NCBI RefSeq assembly: GCF_023896955.1
Contig: NZ_JAMHIW010000001.1
Location: forward strand, 310,001 to 374,000
DNA from: Micromonospora sp. RHAY321
GTDB taxonomy: Bacteria > Actinomycetota > Actinomycetes > Mycobacteriales > Micromonosporaceae
Length of the DNA: 64,000 bases
Reading direction: 5' to 3'
Notes under the pieces: generated by a model
Seen by the model: the letters and a program-made list of their open reading frames with translations, nothing else
What the model was told of the DNA's origin: nothing
Database searches by the model: none
Translations under genes and position numbers: made by a program
Part shown: positions 42,074-51,363 of the stretch, piece after piece
Position numbering within the stretch: the stretch's first letter is position 1
How the letters are laid out: every line of letters starts with the position of its first letter

Positions 42074-44830
42074 TCAGCCGTCGGACTCCGGCGACGGGAT
42101 GTAGGCGCCCGGCACGTCGTCCGGCGCGAAGAATTTGTCCTCGCCGGGGTATGGCTTCTTCCAGTCGTGAGCCTGGTACCACGTGAAGTGGTTCATCTGC
42201 GCGGGGTTCGCGAAGTCGGGCTTGGCGTCGGGGCCAGTCAGCCGCTGGTGCGACTTCCACTCGTCCCACTGCGCAGCGACCTGCTGCTTGTCCGCCGGCA
42301 CCGTCGCCGACGGTGCGGCCGCGGCGAGAGGGTTCTGCGGCGCGGGGGTGTCCACGCCGCAGGCAGGCGGTGTGGCCAGACCTGCGGTCAGCGAGGTCCG
42401 GTTGGGCACCGCGGTGAACGGCGTGAGGTCCGGCTTCATGGTGAACGCCTGACGCATCGGGCTGGCGGCGCTGTCCTTCTGGTTCATCGGGTGGACCCCA
42501 AGGATCTGCTCGATGGTCCGGATCATTGTGATCTGCGTGTAGTAGTGACTGTCGACGACGCCGCGCTGGGCCCAGGGGCTGATGATCTGGATCGGGGCGC
42601 GGTGGCCGTCGACGTGGTCGAGACCGGCCTGGGAGTCGTCCTCGACAACGAAGATCGCCGAGTCCTTCCAGTACGGGCTGTGCGAGATCGTGTCAACGAT
42701 CTTGCCGACCGCGAGATCATTGTCCGCAACCTGAGCCGCCGCATTCGGCGGGCCACCGGTGTGGTCGCTGGACAGCCAGAACATGTTCAGGTTCGCCGGC
42801 CCGTTCTTTTCGAAATCACGCTTCCAAATCTCGTACCGGTAGATGTCCGGAACGCTCGTGTCGTACTTCGGGAAGCCCGGCACCGACACGCTGTTGAGCG
42901 ACGGGATCGGCGAGGACGAGACCATGCGGTAGGCGGTGTCCTGCCCCGTCGCAGCCATGTTCTTGGTGTCGCAGTACAGGTTCTGCCAACTCGAGCCGGG
43001 CGGCTTGCTCAGGAACTGGTGGAATTCGCCGAAGTCCCGCACGGTCTTGCCGGCCGCCTGCGCCCCGGTCCAGATGAAGCCGGTGCGCTGGTGGCCGAGA
43101 GCGTCGTCCTCGGTATCGTAGCTGCGGATGTACTCACCGGCCGTGGACTCGGTGTACTCCGGGTTGTCGGCTTGCATCAGCCAGTTGTGGCCCTCGGCCG
43201 AGTTCGTGCCGATGTCGTAGGTGTTGTCGTACAGCCCGAACTGCTTTGCCAACGCATGCTGGTTCGGCGTCACGTTCTCGCCGAACTGCGCCAGCGACGG
43301 GTCGCCGTTGCCGCGCGGGTCGTCACCGAGGACCTGGTCGTAGGTCCGGTTCTCCTTGACGATCATGAAGACGTGCTTGATCGTCGAGGGGTCGCCGAGC
43401 CGCTGCGGGACGGGCACGGGCTTGGCCTTGCTGCCCTTGGCCAGCTTGACCGAGCCGCCGGTCCAGCCGTTCTGGCTGAAGACCTTGCCGGTCTCGGACT
43501 TGATGACCTTGTCACTCGGCAGCCTGAACCGCTGCAGGCTCGAGGTCGTGTCGTGGGTGCCGTGCCCGGCGCTGTTGGTGGGGCGGCGGGCATCGATACC
43601 ACGGGTGTTGGAGACGAGCACCTGGTTCCCGGTGGCGGTGATCTCCGCGGGGAAGTAGTCGGTCGGGAGCAGGCCGACGTAGCTGACCGGCTCCAGTGGG
43701 GTCGTGTACCGGTAGACGGCGACCGCGTTGGCGCGGCCGAGCGTCACCAGCAGGTGACCGTCGTCGGTGAGCGTCACCGCGTTGGGCTGGTAGCCCACCG
43801 TCGCCTCCGGCCACGGCTGGGTGGCGATGGTCTGGACGACCTTGTTGCTCGCGGTGTCGATGACCGACACGTCGTCGCTGTTGGTGTTGGTGACGAACAG
43901 CGCCCCGTTCTTGGCGTATAGGGCGGTCGGGTGCAGGCCGACGTCGATGCTCGCGACGGCGGCAGCCGGGTTCGCCACGTCGATGACGCTGACCGTGCCG
44001 GTGGTGGTGGAAGCTGTCGAAGGGTCGGCCGGCACCTGGGTGTTGTAGGAGTTGATCGTGCTCTCGCCGGGCAACGCCGGACGCCCGCCCTCGTTGCTGA
44101 CGTAGAGCTTGCTGCCGACCATGATCATGTCACGCGGCGCATTGCCCACGGCCCAGCTCTGCTGGATGGCCCCGGTCGCCGCGTTGATGGCGACCACCCG
44201 GTTCTGGCCGTTGGCGGCGGAGTACACGGTGGAGCCGTCGGGCGAGAACACCGCCTCAGCCGCCAGCGCGCGCTTGGGCCCGTCCTGCGGGATCCGGATG
44301 AACGTCGGGTTGGCAAGTGTGCCGTCGGGGTTCACGGTGAATTTGGTGTAGCCGTCGGCCTGGCCCAGCCACAGCTGTGAACCGTCGGGCGAGTAGGTGG
44401 GGCCTTCCTGGCCCACGTCGTTGCCGCTGATCCGCAGGTTCGCCGCCGCGTTGTTGCCGACGAACTGCTGCACCTTCCAGGTCTTCAGGTCCAAGATGCC
44501 CAGCGCCATCCCACCGTCGGTGACCGAGGCCGCCAGGTGGGTGCCGTCCGGGCTGACCGAAGACGACATGATCTTGCCGGCGTTGATGACGAGACGCTCG
44601 CCGATCGGGTTGATGTACTGGTCGTCGGAAACGACCAGGCCCTTGTCGGTCACCTGGCCGACCTGGTCGGTGCCGAACTGGTGCGTCTGGGCGAAAGCGA
44701 TGCCCGTGCCGGCGGCGACGACGACAGCGGTGGTGCCTGCCGTCGCCAGGGGTAGCCGGCGGGCGATGCGTCGACGGAGAGGGCCGGATTGGTCCTTCTC
44801 CACACGCCGACGGCGGCGTGTTACCTGCAT
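42074..44830 (-). CDS. YncE-like beta-propeller fused to phosphoesterase
   Basis: This 918-aa protein has a basic N-terminus and a hydrophobic segment (LPLATAGTTAVVVAAGTGIAFAQ) indicating export or anchoring. Residues about 60-430 are a seven-bladed YncE-like propeller with repeats such as AVFSPDGSTVYSAANGQNRVVAI and GTVSVIDVANPAAAVASIDVG. From about 475 to 800 comes a phospholipase C/phosphoesterase domain (IKHVFMIVKENRTYDQVLGDDPRG, FWLSSDHTGG, IFVVEDDSQAGLDHVDGHRAPIQIISPW). It is expressed after the ABC permease (4 bp gap). Substrate unknown; extracellular phosphate ester hydrolysis is likely. Confidence 0.85.
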   Translation of the reverse strand: MQVTRRRRRVEKDQSGPLRRRIARRLPLATAGTTAVVVAAGTGIAFAQTHQFGTDQVGQVTDKGLVVSDDQYINPIGERLVINAGKIMSSSVSPDGTHLAASVTDGGMALGILDLKTWKVQQFVGNNAAANLRISGNDVGQEGPTYSPDGSQLWLGQADGYTKFTVNPDGTLANPTFIRIPQDGPKRALAAEAVFSPDGSTVYSAANGQNRVVAINAATGAIQQSWAVGNAPRDMIMVGSKLYVSNEGGRPALPGESTINSYNTQVPADPSTASTTTGTVSVIDVANPAAAVASIDVGLHPTALYAKNGALFVTNTNSDDVSVIDTASNKVVQTIATQPWPEATVGYQPNAVTLTDDGHLLVTLGRANAVAVYRYTTPLEPVSYVGLLPTDYFPAEITATGNQVLVSNTRGIDARRPTNSAGHGTHDTTSSLQRFRLPSDKVIKSETGKVFSQNGWTGGSVKLAKGSKAKPVPVPQRLGDPSTIKHVFMIVKENRTYDQVLGDDPRGNGDPSLAQFGENVTPNQHALAKQFGLYDNTYDIGTNSAEGHNWLMQADNPEYTESTAGEYIRSYDTEDDALGHQRTGFIWTGAQAAGKTVRDFGEFHQFLSKPPGSSWQNLYCDTKNMAATGQDTAYRMVSSSPIPSLNSVSVPGFPKYDTSVPDIYRYEIWKRDFEKNGPANLNMFWLSSDHTGGPPNAAAQVADNDLAVGKIVDTISHSPYWKDSAIFVVEDDSQAGLDHVDGHRAPIQIISPWAQRGVVDSHYYTQITMIRTIEQILGVHPMNQKDSAASPMRQAFTMKPDLTPFTAVPNRTSLTAGLATPPACGVDTPAPQNPLAAAAPSATVPADKQQVAAQWDEWKSHQRLTGPDAKPDFANPAQMNHFTWYQAHDWKKPYPGEDKFFAPDDVPGAYIPSPESDG

Positions 44831-44834
44831 GGAG

Positions 44835-46190
44835 TCATCCCTTCGTGGTGTGGAGCAGTTCGACGTTGCCGTCGAACTGCCAAAGCGGGTTCGGTGCGTC
44901 CCCGGTTGAGGTCCGCACCAGGAAGTAGCCGTTCACTTCCTTCGGTCCGTCGCCATCGGCTACGAACCGCCCGTCTGGGGTGACGTCGAGCTGGTAGATG
45001 GCCGACCCTGCGGCCTCGACGTCAGGGAGATGCCAGGAGACGACGCAACGCCAGTCGTTGCCCGGCCCTTCGGCGGCGAGCTTCCCGCCGCCCTTGTTGC
45101 ACGTCGCCGTTGCCTGAAGCTGCCCTTCGGTGACATCGGGGCGGTTGAGCTGCTTGGTCTGCATGCGGTAAAGGTGGGCGAATGCCGTGGCCACCGAGCG
45201 CTGCACCTTGTCCTGCTCGATCCCGGTGCCCGTGGCCGGCGTCGCTACGGCGACGACCCCGACCGTCACGGCGAGCAACCCGACCAGCGGCAAGGCTCCG
45301 ACGGTGACCGCGCGGCGCGCCGAGCCGTCGTCGGTGAGGTTGGTGAAGTCGCGACGCAGGAACAGCATGTACGCCAGCGCTGTCGCGGTCACGGCCCACA
45401 CCAGGCTGACCACGATGCCGATCAGGAGCGGGCCGAGCTGCGCAGAGCTGGTGAACAGACCGCTCCAGGCGATGAAGGCATAACCGGGCAGCGCGAGTCG
45501 CACGGCAACGGGCAGCGGCAGCATCTGGGCGAGCTGCATCGTGAGCGCGACGAGCGCGGGCAGCAGCAGCCCCATGGGAGATCGCCCCAGCGCGACGGAC
45601 CCGAGCAGTCCGATAGCGGCGAGTGCCAGGGTCGGGGCGAGCACGCAGACCCAGGCGAGCAGAATCTTCCCGGCGGCGTCACCCGGCGTCAGCAGGTGGC
45701 CGTCGAGGCCGACCAGCGGCTGGTTGCCGACCGCGATGACCCCACCGACCGCGCTGGAACAGGCCAGCCCGGCCACGAGCAGCAGGATGACAGTGAGGCT
45801 GGACAGTGCCTTTGCGGCGAAGATCCGTCGAGGCGACCGGACCGCCACGAGCAGGTGGCGCCAGGTGCCGAGCCGGTCCTCGGAGGCGAACACGTCGCCA
45901 GCGACAACCGAGGTCAGCAACGGCAGTGCCCAGGTGCCCGCGAAACCGAGCGTCACAAGCGGTCCCGCCCACCCCGTAGCGTGCATCCAGCGGCCGAAGA
46001 GGGTGTCGACGGGCAGCGAGCTCTGCTGGCTCACCGCGGCGACGAACAGCGCCGGCGCGATCCAGCAGGCGAGGACCAGCAGCCGGATCCGCCATTGGGA
46101 GACCAGCTTGACCAGCTCAAAGCGATAGCCGCGCGCCACCGAGACGCGGCGCGCCCGGACAATGCTGTCGGCGGCGATGGTCGCGGTCAC
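44835..46190 (-). CDS. ABC exporter permease
   Basis: This 451-aa membrane protein has about six transmembrane helices in the first 300 residues (LLVLACWIAPALFVAAV, SLTVILLLVAGLACSSAVGG, LLLPALVALTMQLAQML, PLVGLLAVTVGVVAVAT) followed by a roughly 140-aa extracytoplasmic C-terminal domain with a lone pair of Cys (ATCNKGGG, WRCVVSW) that could form a disulphide. It overlaps the ATPase gene at 46187 by ATGA. The transported substrate is unknown. Confidence 0.8.
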   Translation of the reverse strand: MTATIAADSIVRARRVSVARGYRFELVKLVSQWRIRLLVLACWIAPALFVAAVSQQSSLPVDTLFGRWMHATGWAGPLVTLGFAGTWALPLLTSVVAGDVFASEDRLGTWRHLLVAVRSPRRIFAAKALSSLTVILLLVAGLACSSAVGGVIAVGNQPLVGLDGHLLTPGDAAGKILLAWVCVLAPTLALAAIGLLGSVALGRSPMGLLLPALVALTMQLAQMLPLPVAVRLALPGYAFIAWSGLFTSSAQLGPLLIGIVVSLVWAVTATALAYMLFLRRDFTNLTDDGSARRAVTVGALPLVGLLAVTVGVVAVATPATGTGIEQDKVQRSVATAFAHLYRMQTKQLNRPDVTEGQLQATATCNKGGGKLAAEGPGNDWRCVVSWHLPDVEAAGSAIYQLDVTPDGRFVADGDGPKEVNGYFLVRTSTGDAPNPLWQFDGNVELLHTTKG

Positions 46191-47122
46191 TGAATGACCT
46201 CCTGCTGTTCGGTGAGGGCGAGGAACGCGGCCTCGAGCGGCGACACCACGGGTGCGAGCTCACGCACCGCAATGCCAGCGTTCACGAGCCGCACGACCAG
46301 CTCGTCGAGGGCGGGTGCCAGCGCGCGCACGACGAGCACCTCGGCGTCCCGTGCGCCGGCGTCGTCGACGTGGATCCCGGCTGTGTCGGCAGCCAGCTGC
46401 CGGGCGGCTTGGCGGTCGGAGGTGCGCAGCCGGTAGTCGAGTTCGCGGTTCTCGGCGGCCAGCTTGCTGAGCGGGCCGGAGAAGACGACCCGTCCGGTGG
46501 CGAGGATGGTGACCTCGGAGCACAGCGCCTCCAGGTCGTCCATGCGGTGGCTGGAGAGAACGACGGTGGTTCCTTCCGCCGCGAGCCGGGTGAGGACACG
46601 GTGTACGTGCTTCTTGCCGGCCGGGTCGAGGCCGTTGGAAGGTTCGTCGAGCACCAGCAGCCGGGGCTTGCTGAGCAGGGCCGCGGCGAGCCCGAGCCGC
46701 TGACGCATGCCGAGGGAGAAACCGCTCGCCCGGTCGTCGGTGACGTCGGTGAGCCCGACCTGGTCGAGTACGTCGTCGATCCCCGTTGTCCGCGCGTCCT
46801 GGCCGCGGAGAGCGGCCAGGGCGGCGAGGTTCTGCCGGGCGGTGAGCGAGGGGTAGAGGCCGGGCCCGTCCACGAAGCCCGCGACGCCGTCGGGGGCGGC
46901 GAGCGCCCGAGCGATCGGCGTACCGAGGATCTCGAGGCGGCCGCTGTCGGCGACGGCCAGGCCCAACAGGAGACCAAGCAATGTGGTCTTGCCGGCGCCG
47001 TTCGGACCGACCAAACCGTGGATCTGCCCCTGGGTCACATCCAGCTCGATGCCGTCGAGTGCGACGACATCGCTGAAACACTTGGTGATTCCTCGAGCCC
47101 GGATTGCTAGTGGTGCGTCCAT
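46187..47122 (-). CDS. ABC exporter ATP-binding protein
   Basis: This 311-aa ATPase has VGPNGAGKTTLLG (Walker A), FSLGMRQRLGLA (signature), LLVLDEPSNGLDP (Walker B) and the switch His in LSSHRMDDLEALC. It belongs to the CcmA/drug-efflux-like group and begins at ATG 47122 behind GAAGGGG. It is the first gene of the exporter operon with the permease and the propeller-phosphoesterase. Confidence 0.9.
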   Translation of the reverse strand: MDAPLAIRARGITKCFSDVVALDGIELDVTQGQIHGLVGPNGAGKTTLLGLLLGLAVADSGRLEILGTPIARALAAPDGVAGFVDGPGLYPSLTARQNLAALAALRGQDARTTGIDDVLDQVGLTDVTDDRASGFSLGMRQRLGLAAALLSKPRLLVLDEPSNGLDPAGKKHVHRVLTRLAAEGTTVVLSSHRMDDLEALCSEVTILATGRVVFSGPLSKLAAENRELDYRLRTSDRQAARQLAADTAGIHVDDAGARDAEVLVVRALAPALDELVVRLVNAGIAVRELAPVVSPLEAAFLALTEQQEVIQ

Positions 47123-47353
47123 GAGCCCCTTCTTTCGTCGCCTCAGGCAACTTAGAGACGACAAGCGGCGCAGGCACGGACAACTGGCTGAACGTTCATG
47201 GAACGGAAGACGACCGGCTTCCAAGGACGGAGGCAGCTCCGTGGGACCTCGAGTCAGCGCCGGTCCAACTAGGAGTCGGTCGGGCGGCTTGTCGGACGAG
47301 CCTGCCAGCACCGCGGAGCGACCGTCGGATCGGTACGCGCCATAGGCCAAGAC

Positions 47354-47616
47354 GTGCCATCCACCGCAAGGACAAGGTGCGTGACAAGTTCTTCGTGGCC
47401 TACGGCAAGTGCGGCATTGCCTACCCGTACCGCGTCTACACCGGCTCCCAGAACTGGACGCAGGACGCCCTCAACGAGAACGACGAAATCTTCGTCAAGA
47501 TGGCGCCGGAGAGCGGCGCCGCGCACCCGCTCTACGACGCCTACTACACCCACTTCAACGACGCAAACAACTTTGGGGTGACCTGCTCTAGGAGCAGCTT
47601 CCCGTGCCGATCCTGA
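47354..47616 (+). pseudogene. phospholipase D-like 3' fragment
   Basis: The frame reads IHRKDKVRDKFFVAYGKCG, then YTGSQNWTQDALNENDEIFVKM and YDAYYTHFNDANNFG. H-x-K-x(4)-D (HRKDKVRD) is the HKD catalytic motif of the phospholipase D superfamily, and SQNWTQDAL is a typical downstream segment. No start or N-terminal HKD copy precedes it, so this is a 5'-truncated remnant joined to unrelated DNA near 47354. Confidence 0.6.
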
Positions 47617-47786
47617 CCACGGGGCAACCGGCCTCGACCATCGGGATCGCCGGTCGGGCATGCAGGGACCGGACAGTCTCGATGTCTGCGGACGCGTCCG
47701 CTTGCGGTCTTCGTGCGGCCACCCGCCGGCAATCTCGGTCCCAAGAATCGGTGGTGATCTTCTACTTCTCTGAAAGGGACTGTCGC

Positions 47787-49334
47787 ATGCCCTCTCATAA
47801 CCGGCGTGTATTCCTCGGGCTGACGGGCGCGGTCGGCGCGGGTGCCGCCGCCGCCATCGCCGGCTTCTCCTCGGCACCGGCGTGGGCCGACCCCAGTTTC
47901 GCCGACAACCCGTTCACGCTCGGTGTCGCCTCCGGCGACCCGTCTCCCGACGGGGTGGTTCTGTGGACCCGGCTGGCGCCGGACCCGCTCGCCGTGGACG
48001 GTTCGGGCGGGATGCAGCCGCGGGTCGTTCCGGTGGCCTGGCAGATCGCCGAGGACGAGGGCTTCCAGAGGGTGGTCCGCGCCGGTGCGGAGCGGGCCAC
48101 ACCGGAGCTCGGACACTCGGTGCACGCGGAGGTGACCGGTCTGCGCCCCGATCGCGAGTACTACTACCGGTTCCGGGTGGGCACGCAACTCAGCCCGGTC
48201 GGTCGGACCCGCACGGCACCCGCGTACGACGCGGATCGGCGGCGGCTCGCCTTCGGCTTCGTGTCCTGCCAGAACCTGCCGGCCGGGCACTTCACCGCCT
48301 ACCGGCACCTAGCCGAGGAGGACCTGGATTTGGTCCTGCATCTCGGCGACTACATCTACGAAGGTCCGGGCGCCAGCGCGGTCGGCCGCCCGCACCTGCC
48401 CGCCACCGAGATCTTCTCGCTCAGCGACTACCGGATCCGCCACGCCCAGTACAAGACCGACCCTGACCTGCAGCTGGCACACGCCCGGTTCCCGTGGGCA
48501 GTGACCTGGGACGACCACGAGGTGGAGAACAACTACGCGGACGGCACCTCCGAAGATCCGAAGCAGTCGCAGGAGGACTTCCACAAGCGCCGGGCCGCCG
48601 CGTACCAGGTGTACTACGAGCACATGCCGCTGCGCCGGATGAGCATCCCGCAGGGGCCGGACATGCGGCTGTACCGGCGGCTCCGTTACGGCAACCTCGC
48701 CGAGTTCAACATTCTCGACGGCCGGCAGTACCGCTCGGACCAGGTCCCGTCCGGGATGGACAACCCGTCCCGAACCATGCTCGGCAGCGCCCAGGAGCAG
48801 TGGCTGCTCGACGGCCTGGCCGCCTCGACGGCACGGTGGAACGTGCTGGGCAACCAGACCGTCATCGCCGAAGCCGACCGGGACCCCGGCCCTGGCAAGC
48901 GGCTGTCGGACGACAACTGGAACGGTTACGCGGCGGCCCGGCAACGCCTGTTCGACGGGGTGGTCGAGCGCGGCGTCGAGAACATGGTCGTCGTCACCGG
49001 CGACGCGCACTGCAGCATGGTCGCCGACCTGAAGCAGAGCTTCGACGACCAATCGTCCCGTACCGTCGGGGTCGAGTTCCTGGGTACCTCGATCACGTCG
49101 GGCGGCAACGGTTCGGACATGGACGTGCGGGGCACCGAGTGGCTGGCCAGCAACCCGCACATGCAGTTCTACAACGGCCGGCGCGGCTACGTCCGCTGCC
49201 AGCTCGACCAGCAGCAGTGGCGCACCGACTACCGGGTCCTGCCGTACGTCACTGAGCCGGGCGCCCCGGTGTCCACCCGGGCAAGCTTCGTGGTGGAGAG
49301 CGGCCGTCCGGGCGCCCAGGTGGACGTCGCCTGA
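47787..49334 (+). CDS. phoD: PhoD-like alkaline phosphatase, Tat-exported
   Basis: This encodes 515 aa from ATG 47787 behind GAAAGGGA. The twin-arginine signal HNRRVFLGLTGAVGAGAAAAI targets it outside the cell. PhoD metal ligands are recognisable: FGFVSCQ (Cys), HLGDYIYEGPG, TWDDHEVENNYADG, and VVTGDAHCSMV. PhoD enzymes are Ca/Fe phosphodiesterase/monoesterases induced by phosphate starvation. It stands alone, with a hairpin terminator about 285 bp downstream. Confidence 0.92.
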   Translation: MPSHNRRVFLGLTGAVGAGAAAAIAGFSSAPAWADPSFADNPFTLGVASGDPSPDGVVLWTRLAPDPLAVDGSGGMQPRVVPVAWQIAEDEGFQRVVRAGAERATPELGHSVHAEVTGLRPDREYYYRFRVGTQLSPVGRTRTAPAYDADRRRLAFGFVSCQNLPAGHFTAYRHLAEEDLDLVLHLGDYIYEGPGASAVGRPHLPATEIFSLSDYRIRHAQYKTDPDLQLAHARFPWAVTWDDHEVENNYADGTSEDPKQSQEDFHKRRAAAYQVYYEHMPLRRMSIPQGPDMRLYRRLRYGNLAEFNILDGRQYRSDQVPSGMDNPSRTMLGSAQEQWLLDGLAASTARWNVLGNQTVIAEADRDPGPGKRLSDDNWNGYAAARQRLFDGVVERGVENMVVVTGDAHCSMVADLKQSFDDQSSRTVGVEFLGTSITSGGNGSDMDVRGTEWLASNPHMQFYNGRRGYVRCQLDQQQWRTDYRVLPYVTEPGAPVSTRASFVVESGRPGAQVDVA

Positions 49335-49770
49335 CCGGCGCCGCTGCCGGGCGGCGCTGTCGTGGTGCGGCCGTCGCGCTGTTCGCCGGACCACACGGAG
49401 CGCCGCTCGGCGGGCGGACTCGTGCTCGGCCCGAAGGTGCAGCACAAGGCAGTGCTGGAGCTGCTGTCGCGCTGCGGCGGCCCGGCCGGGCTACGCAAGG
49501 CCGGCCGCCGCAAGCTCGTCGTCGCTACGTCGCATGCCCCTCAGCCGGTTCATCCGTATGCCGGGGTGCTGCCCCGGCAGGGCCCGGGTCAACCGTCGCC
49601 CATGACTGGATCTGCCGCTGGCCGGCACCCGAGAGCTCGGGTGCCGGCCACGACTGTCGTCCAGGCTATGTCTACCTTGCCCTCTCGGCTCCGACATCAC
49701 GCAGGTCAGGCCGAGGGCAATCCTGGCCAAGCAGGCCTAGGGTCGGGCGGGTTTCCGTATGCTGCGGTGA
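49335..49770. other. intergenic region with transposase-like scrap
   Basis: A plus-strand frame near 49425-49545 reads HKAVLELLSRCGGPAGLRKAG, resembling part of an IS110-type transposase, but it is too short to be sure. The rest holds the hairpin at 49619-49650. Confidence 0.35.
49619..49650 (+). terminator. perfect 14-bp hairpin
   Basis: TGGCCGGCACCCGA pairs exactly with TCGGGTGCCGGCCA around GAGC. There is no strong T-run. It is probably the transcription stop between phoD and the CapA-like gene. Confidence 0.6.
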
Positions 49771-50826
49771 GTGAAATGGGCACGTTCCTTCGTCGCGCTG
49801 GCGGCGACCCTGACTGTTACGGCGTGCGATGCCGCCCGGACCCCGCCGGCCGGTGCGCCCACCCGCTCCGCACCTGCAGGCTCCCCGTCGCACCCCGCCG
49901 AAATCACCTTGGCCTTCGCGGGCGATGTGCACTTCGCCGGCCGTACGGCCGACCTGTTGGGCGACCCGGCGACCGCGTTCGGGTCGATCTCGTCGACCCT
50001 GTCGGCCGCAGACCTGGCGATGGTCAACCTGGAAACGGCGGTCACCACACGCGGCGCTCCGGAGCCGAAGGAGTTCCATTTCCAGGCGCCAGCAAGCGCG
50101 TATGACGCGGTAAAGGCCGCCGGCATCGACGTCGTGTCGATCGCGAACAACCACGCGTTGGACTACGGGCGGACGGGGCTGGCCGACACCGTGGACGCAG
50201 CCAGGACCGTCGGGTTGCCGGCCGTCGGGGCGGGCGCCGACGCGGCGGCGGCGTACAGGCCGTGGATCACCGAGATACGCGGTACCAGAATCGCTGTCCT
50301 CGGCTTCAGCCAGGTCTCCGAGCTGTGGTCGGAGTGGAAAGCCACCGACACCCGGGCCGGCATCGCGATGACCCGGGATCTGCCGCGCGCCGTCGCGGCG
50401 GTGCGCGCCGCCCGGCGCCAGGCCAGCGTGGTCGTCGTCTACGTCCACTGGGGCACGGAGGGCGAGGCGTGTCCACCGGCCGAGGCTCGCGCGTTCGCTG
50501 ACGAGATGGCCGAGGCGGGCGCCACGATCGTGGTCGGCACCCACGCCCACCTACTGCTCGGCGACGGGTGGCTCGGCAAGACCTTCGTCCAGTACGGACT
50601 CGGCAACTTTGTGTGGTGGCGTGACGACGCGTACAGCAACGACACGGGCGTGCTGCGGGTGACCCTCGACGGTTCGGCGATCTCGAAGACGGAACTGGTA
50701 CCCGCGACGATCTCGCGACGCACCGGTCGACCCGAACTCGCTCACGGCGAGGACACGGCCCGGATCCGCCAGAAGTACGCGGACTTGCACGCCTGCACCG
50801 GACTCGCCGCGAGCCCCGCCCAGTAG
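49771..50826 (+). CDS. CapA-family lipoprotein phosphoesterase
   Basis: This encodes 351 aa from GTG 49771. Signal and lipobox: ARSFVALAATLTVTAC, with Cys at about 19. The PgsA/CapA-type metallophosphatase fold shows LAFAGDVHFAGRT, MVNLETAVTTRG, VSIANNHALDYGRTG, VVVVYVHWGTEG and VVGTHAHLLLG. Family members act in poly-gamma-glutamate or capsule production, or as general cell-surface phosphoesterases. No pgsBC genes are nearby, so the role is open. Confidence 0.88.
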   Translation: MKWARSFVALAATLTVTACDAARTPPAGAPTRSAPAGSPSHPAEITLAFAGDVHFAGRTADLLGDPATAFGSISSTLSAADLAMVNLETAVTTRGAPEPKEFHFQAPASAYDAVKAAGIDVVSIANNHALDYGRTGLADTVDAARTVGLPAVGAGADAAAAYRPWITEIRGTRIAVLGFSQVSELWSEWKATDTRAGIAMTRDLPRAVAAVRAARRQASVVVVYVHWGTEGEACPPAEARAFADEMAEAGATIVVGTHAHLLLGDGWLGKTFVQYGLGNFVWWRDDAYSNDTGVLRVTLDGSAISKTELVPATISRRTGRPELAHGEDTARIRQKYADLHACTGLAASPAQ

Positions 50827-50885
50827 TCGGGCACAGCACAGTCCGGCGGCAATGTGGTGCCCGCTGGAGTGAATCTCAGACGACG

Positions 50886-51303
50886 TTGAGACGCGCAGCT
50901 GGAACCGCGCCGACCCACAGCTCCGTGAGCACCGCCGAGTGCAGCTCCTGCAGCCCTCGGTCTCATGCCACTCCCTTAGGCGCCAGCAATAGGTGGGCCG
51001 TCAGGCATGCCTGGCGGGCGGCGACCGCACCGAGTGCACCAGCTCAAGCTGTGCGGGTCGATGAGCCCTACCGGTGGACCATCGACGGAGCCACCTACCA
51101 CGACGCCGCGTCACTGCGGGCGCGGCTGGGTGACCTTCGCCGTGGCCGGTGGCGGCGTCCGCAAGGACACCGTGATCGTCGTTCCCGGCCGAACGGTCAC
51201 CGCCGACTTCGACGCTGATAATCCGGGCCGCTGGATGGCCCACTGCCACGACGCCTACCACGCCGAGGCCGGCATGATGGCCACCCTCGGCTACCGGGAC
51301 TGA
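50886..51303 (+). pseudogene. multicopper oxidase C-terminal remnant
   Basis: In one frame EPYRWTIDGATYHDAASL appears; in another, after a frameshift, comes KDTVIVVPGRTVTADF and WMAHCHDAYHAEAGMMATLG. The H-C-H-x3-H-x4-M pattern is the type 1 copper site at the end of multicopper oxidases. No N-terminal cupredoxin domains are present. A short orphan frame after it (51306-51422, PGYVVVYKQEARVTADVLAA) is another scrap and overlaps the end of the ABC ATPase gene. Confidence 0.7.
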
Positions 51304-51363
51304 GGCTGCGCTTCCAGCGCGACACTCCCGGCTACGTCGTGGTCTACAAGCAGGAGGCCCGGG

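Noticed and set aside
41942-43921. 659-codon plus-strand open frame
   Set aside because: Antisense to the propeller-phosphoesterase gene; composition (Arg/Val/Asp repeats) is that of a mirror frame.
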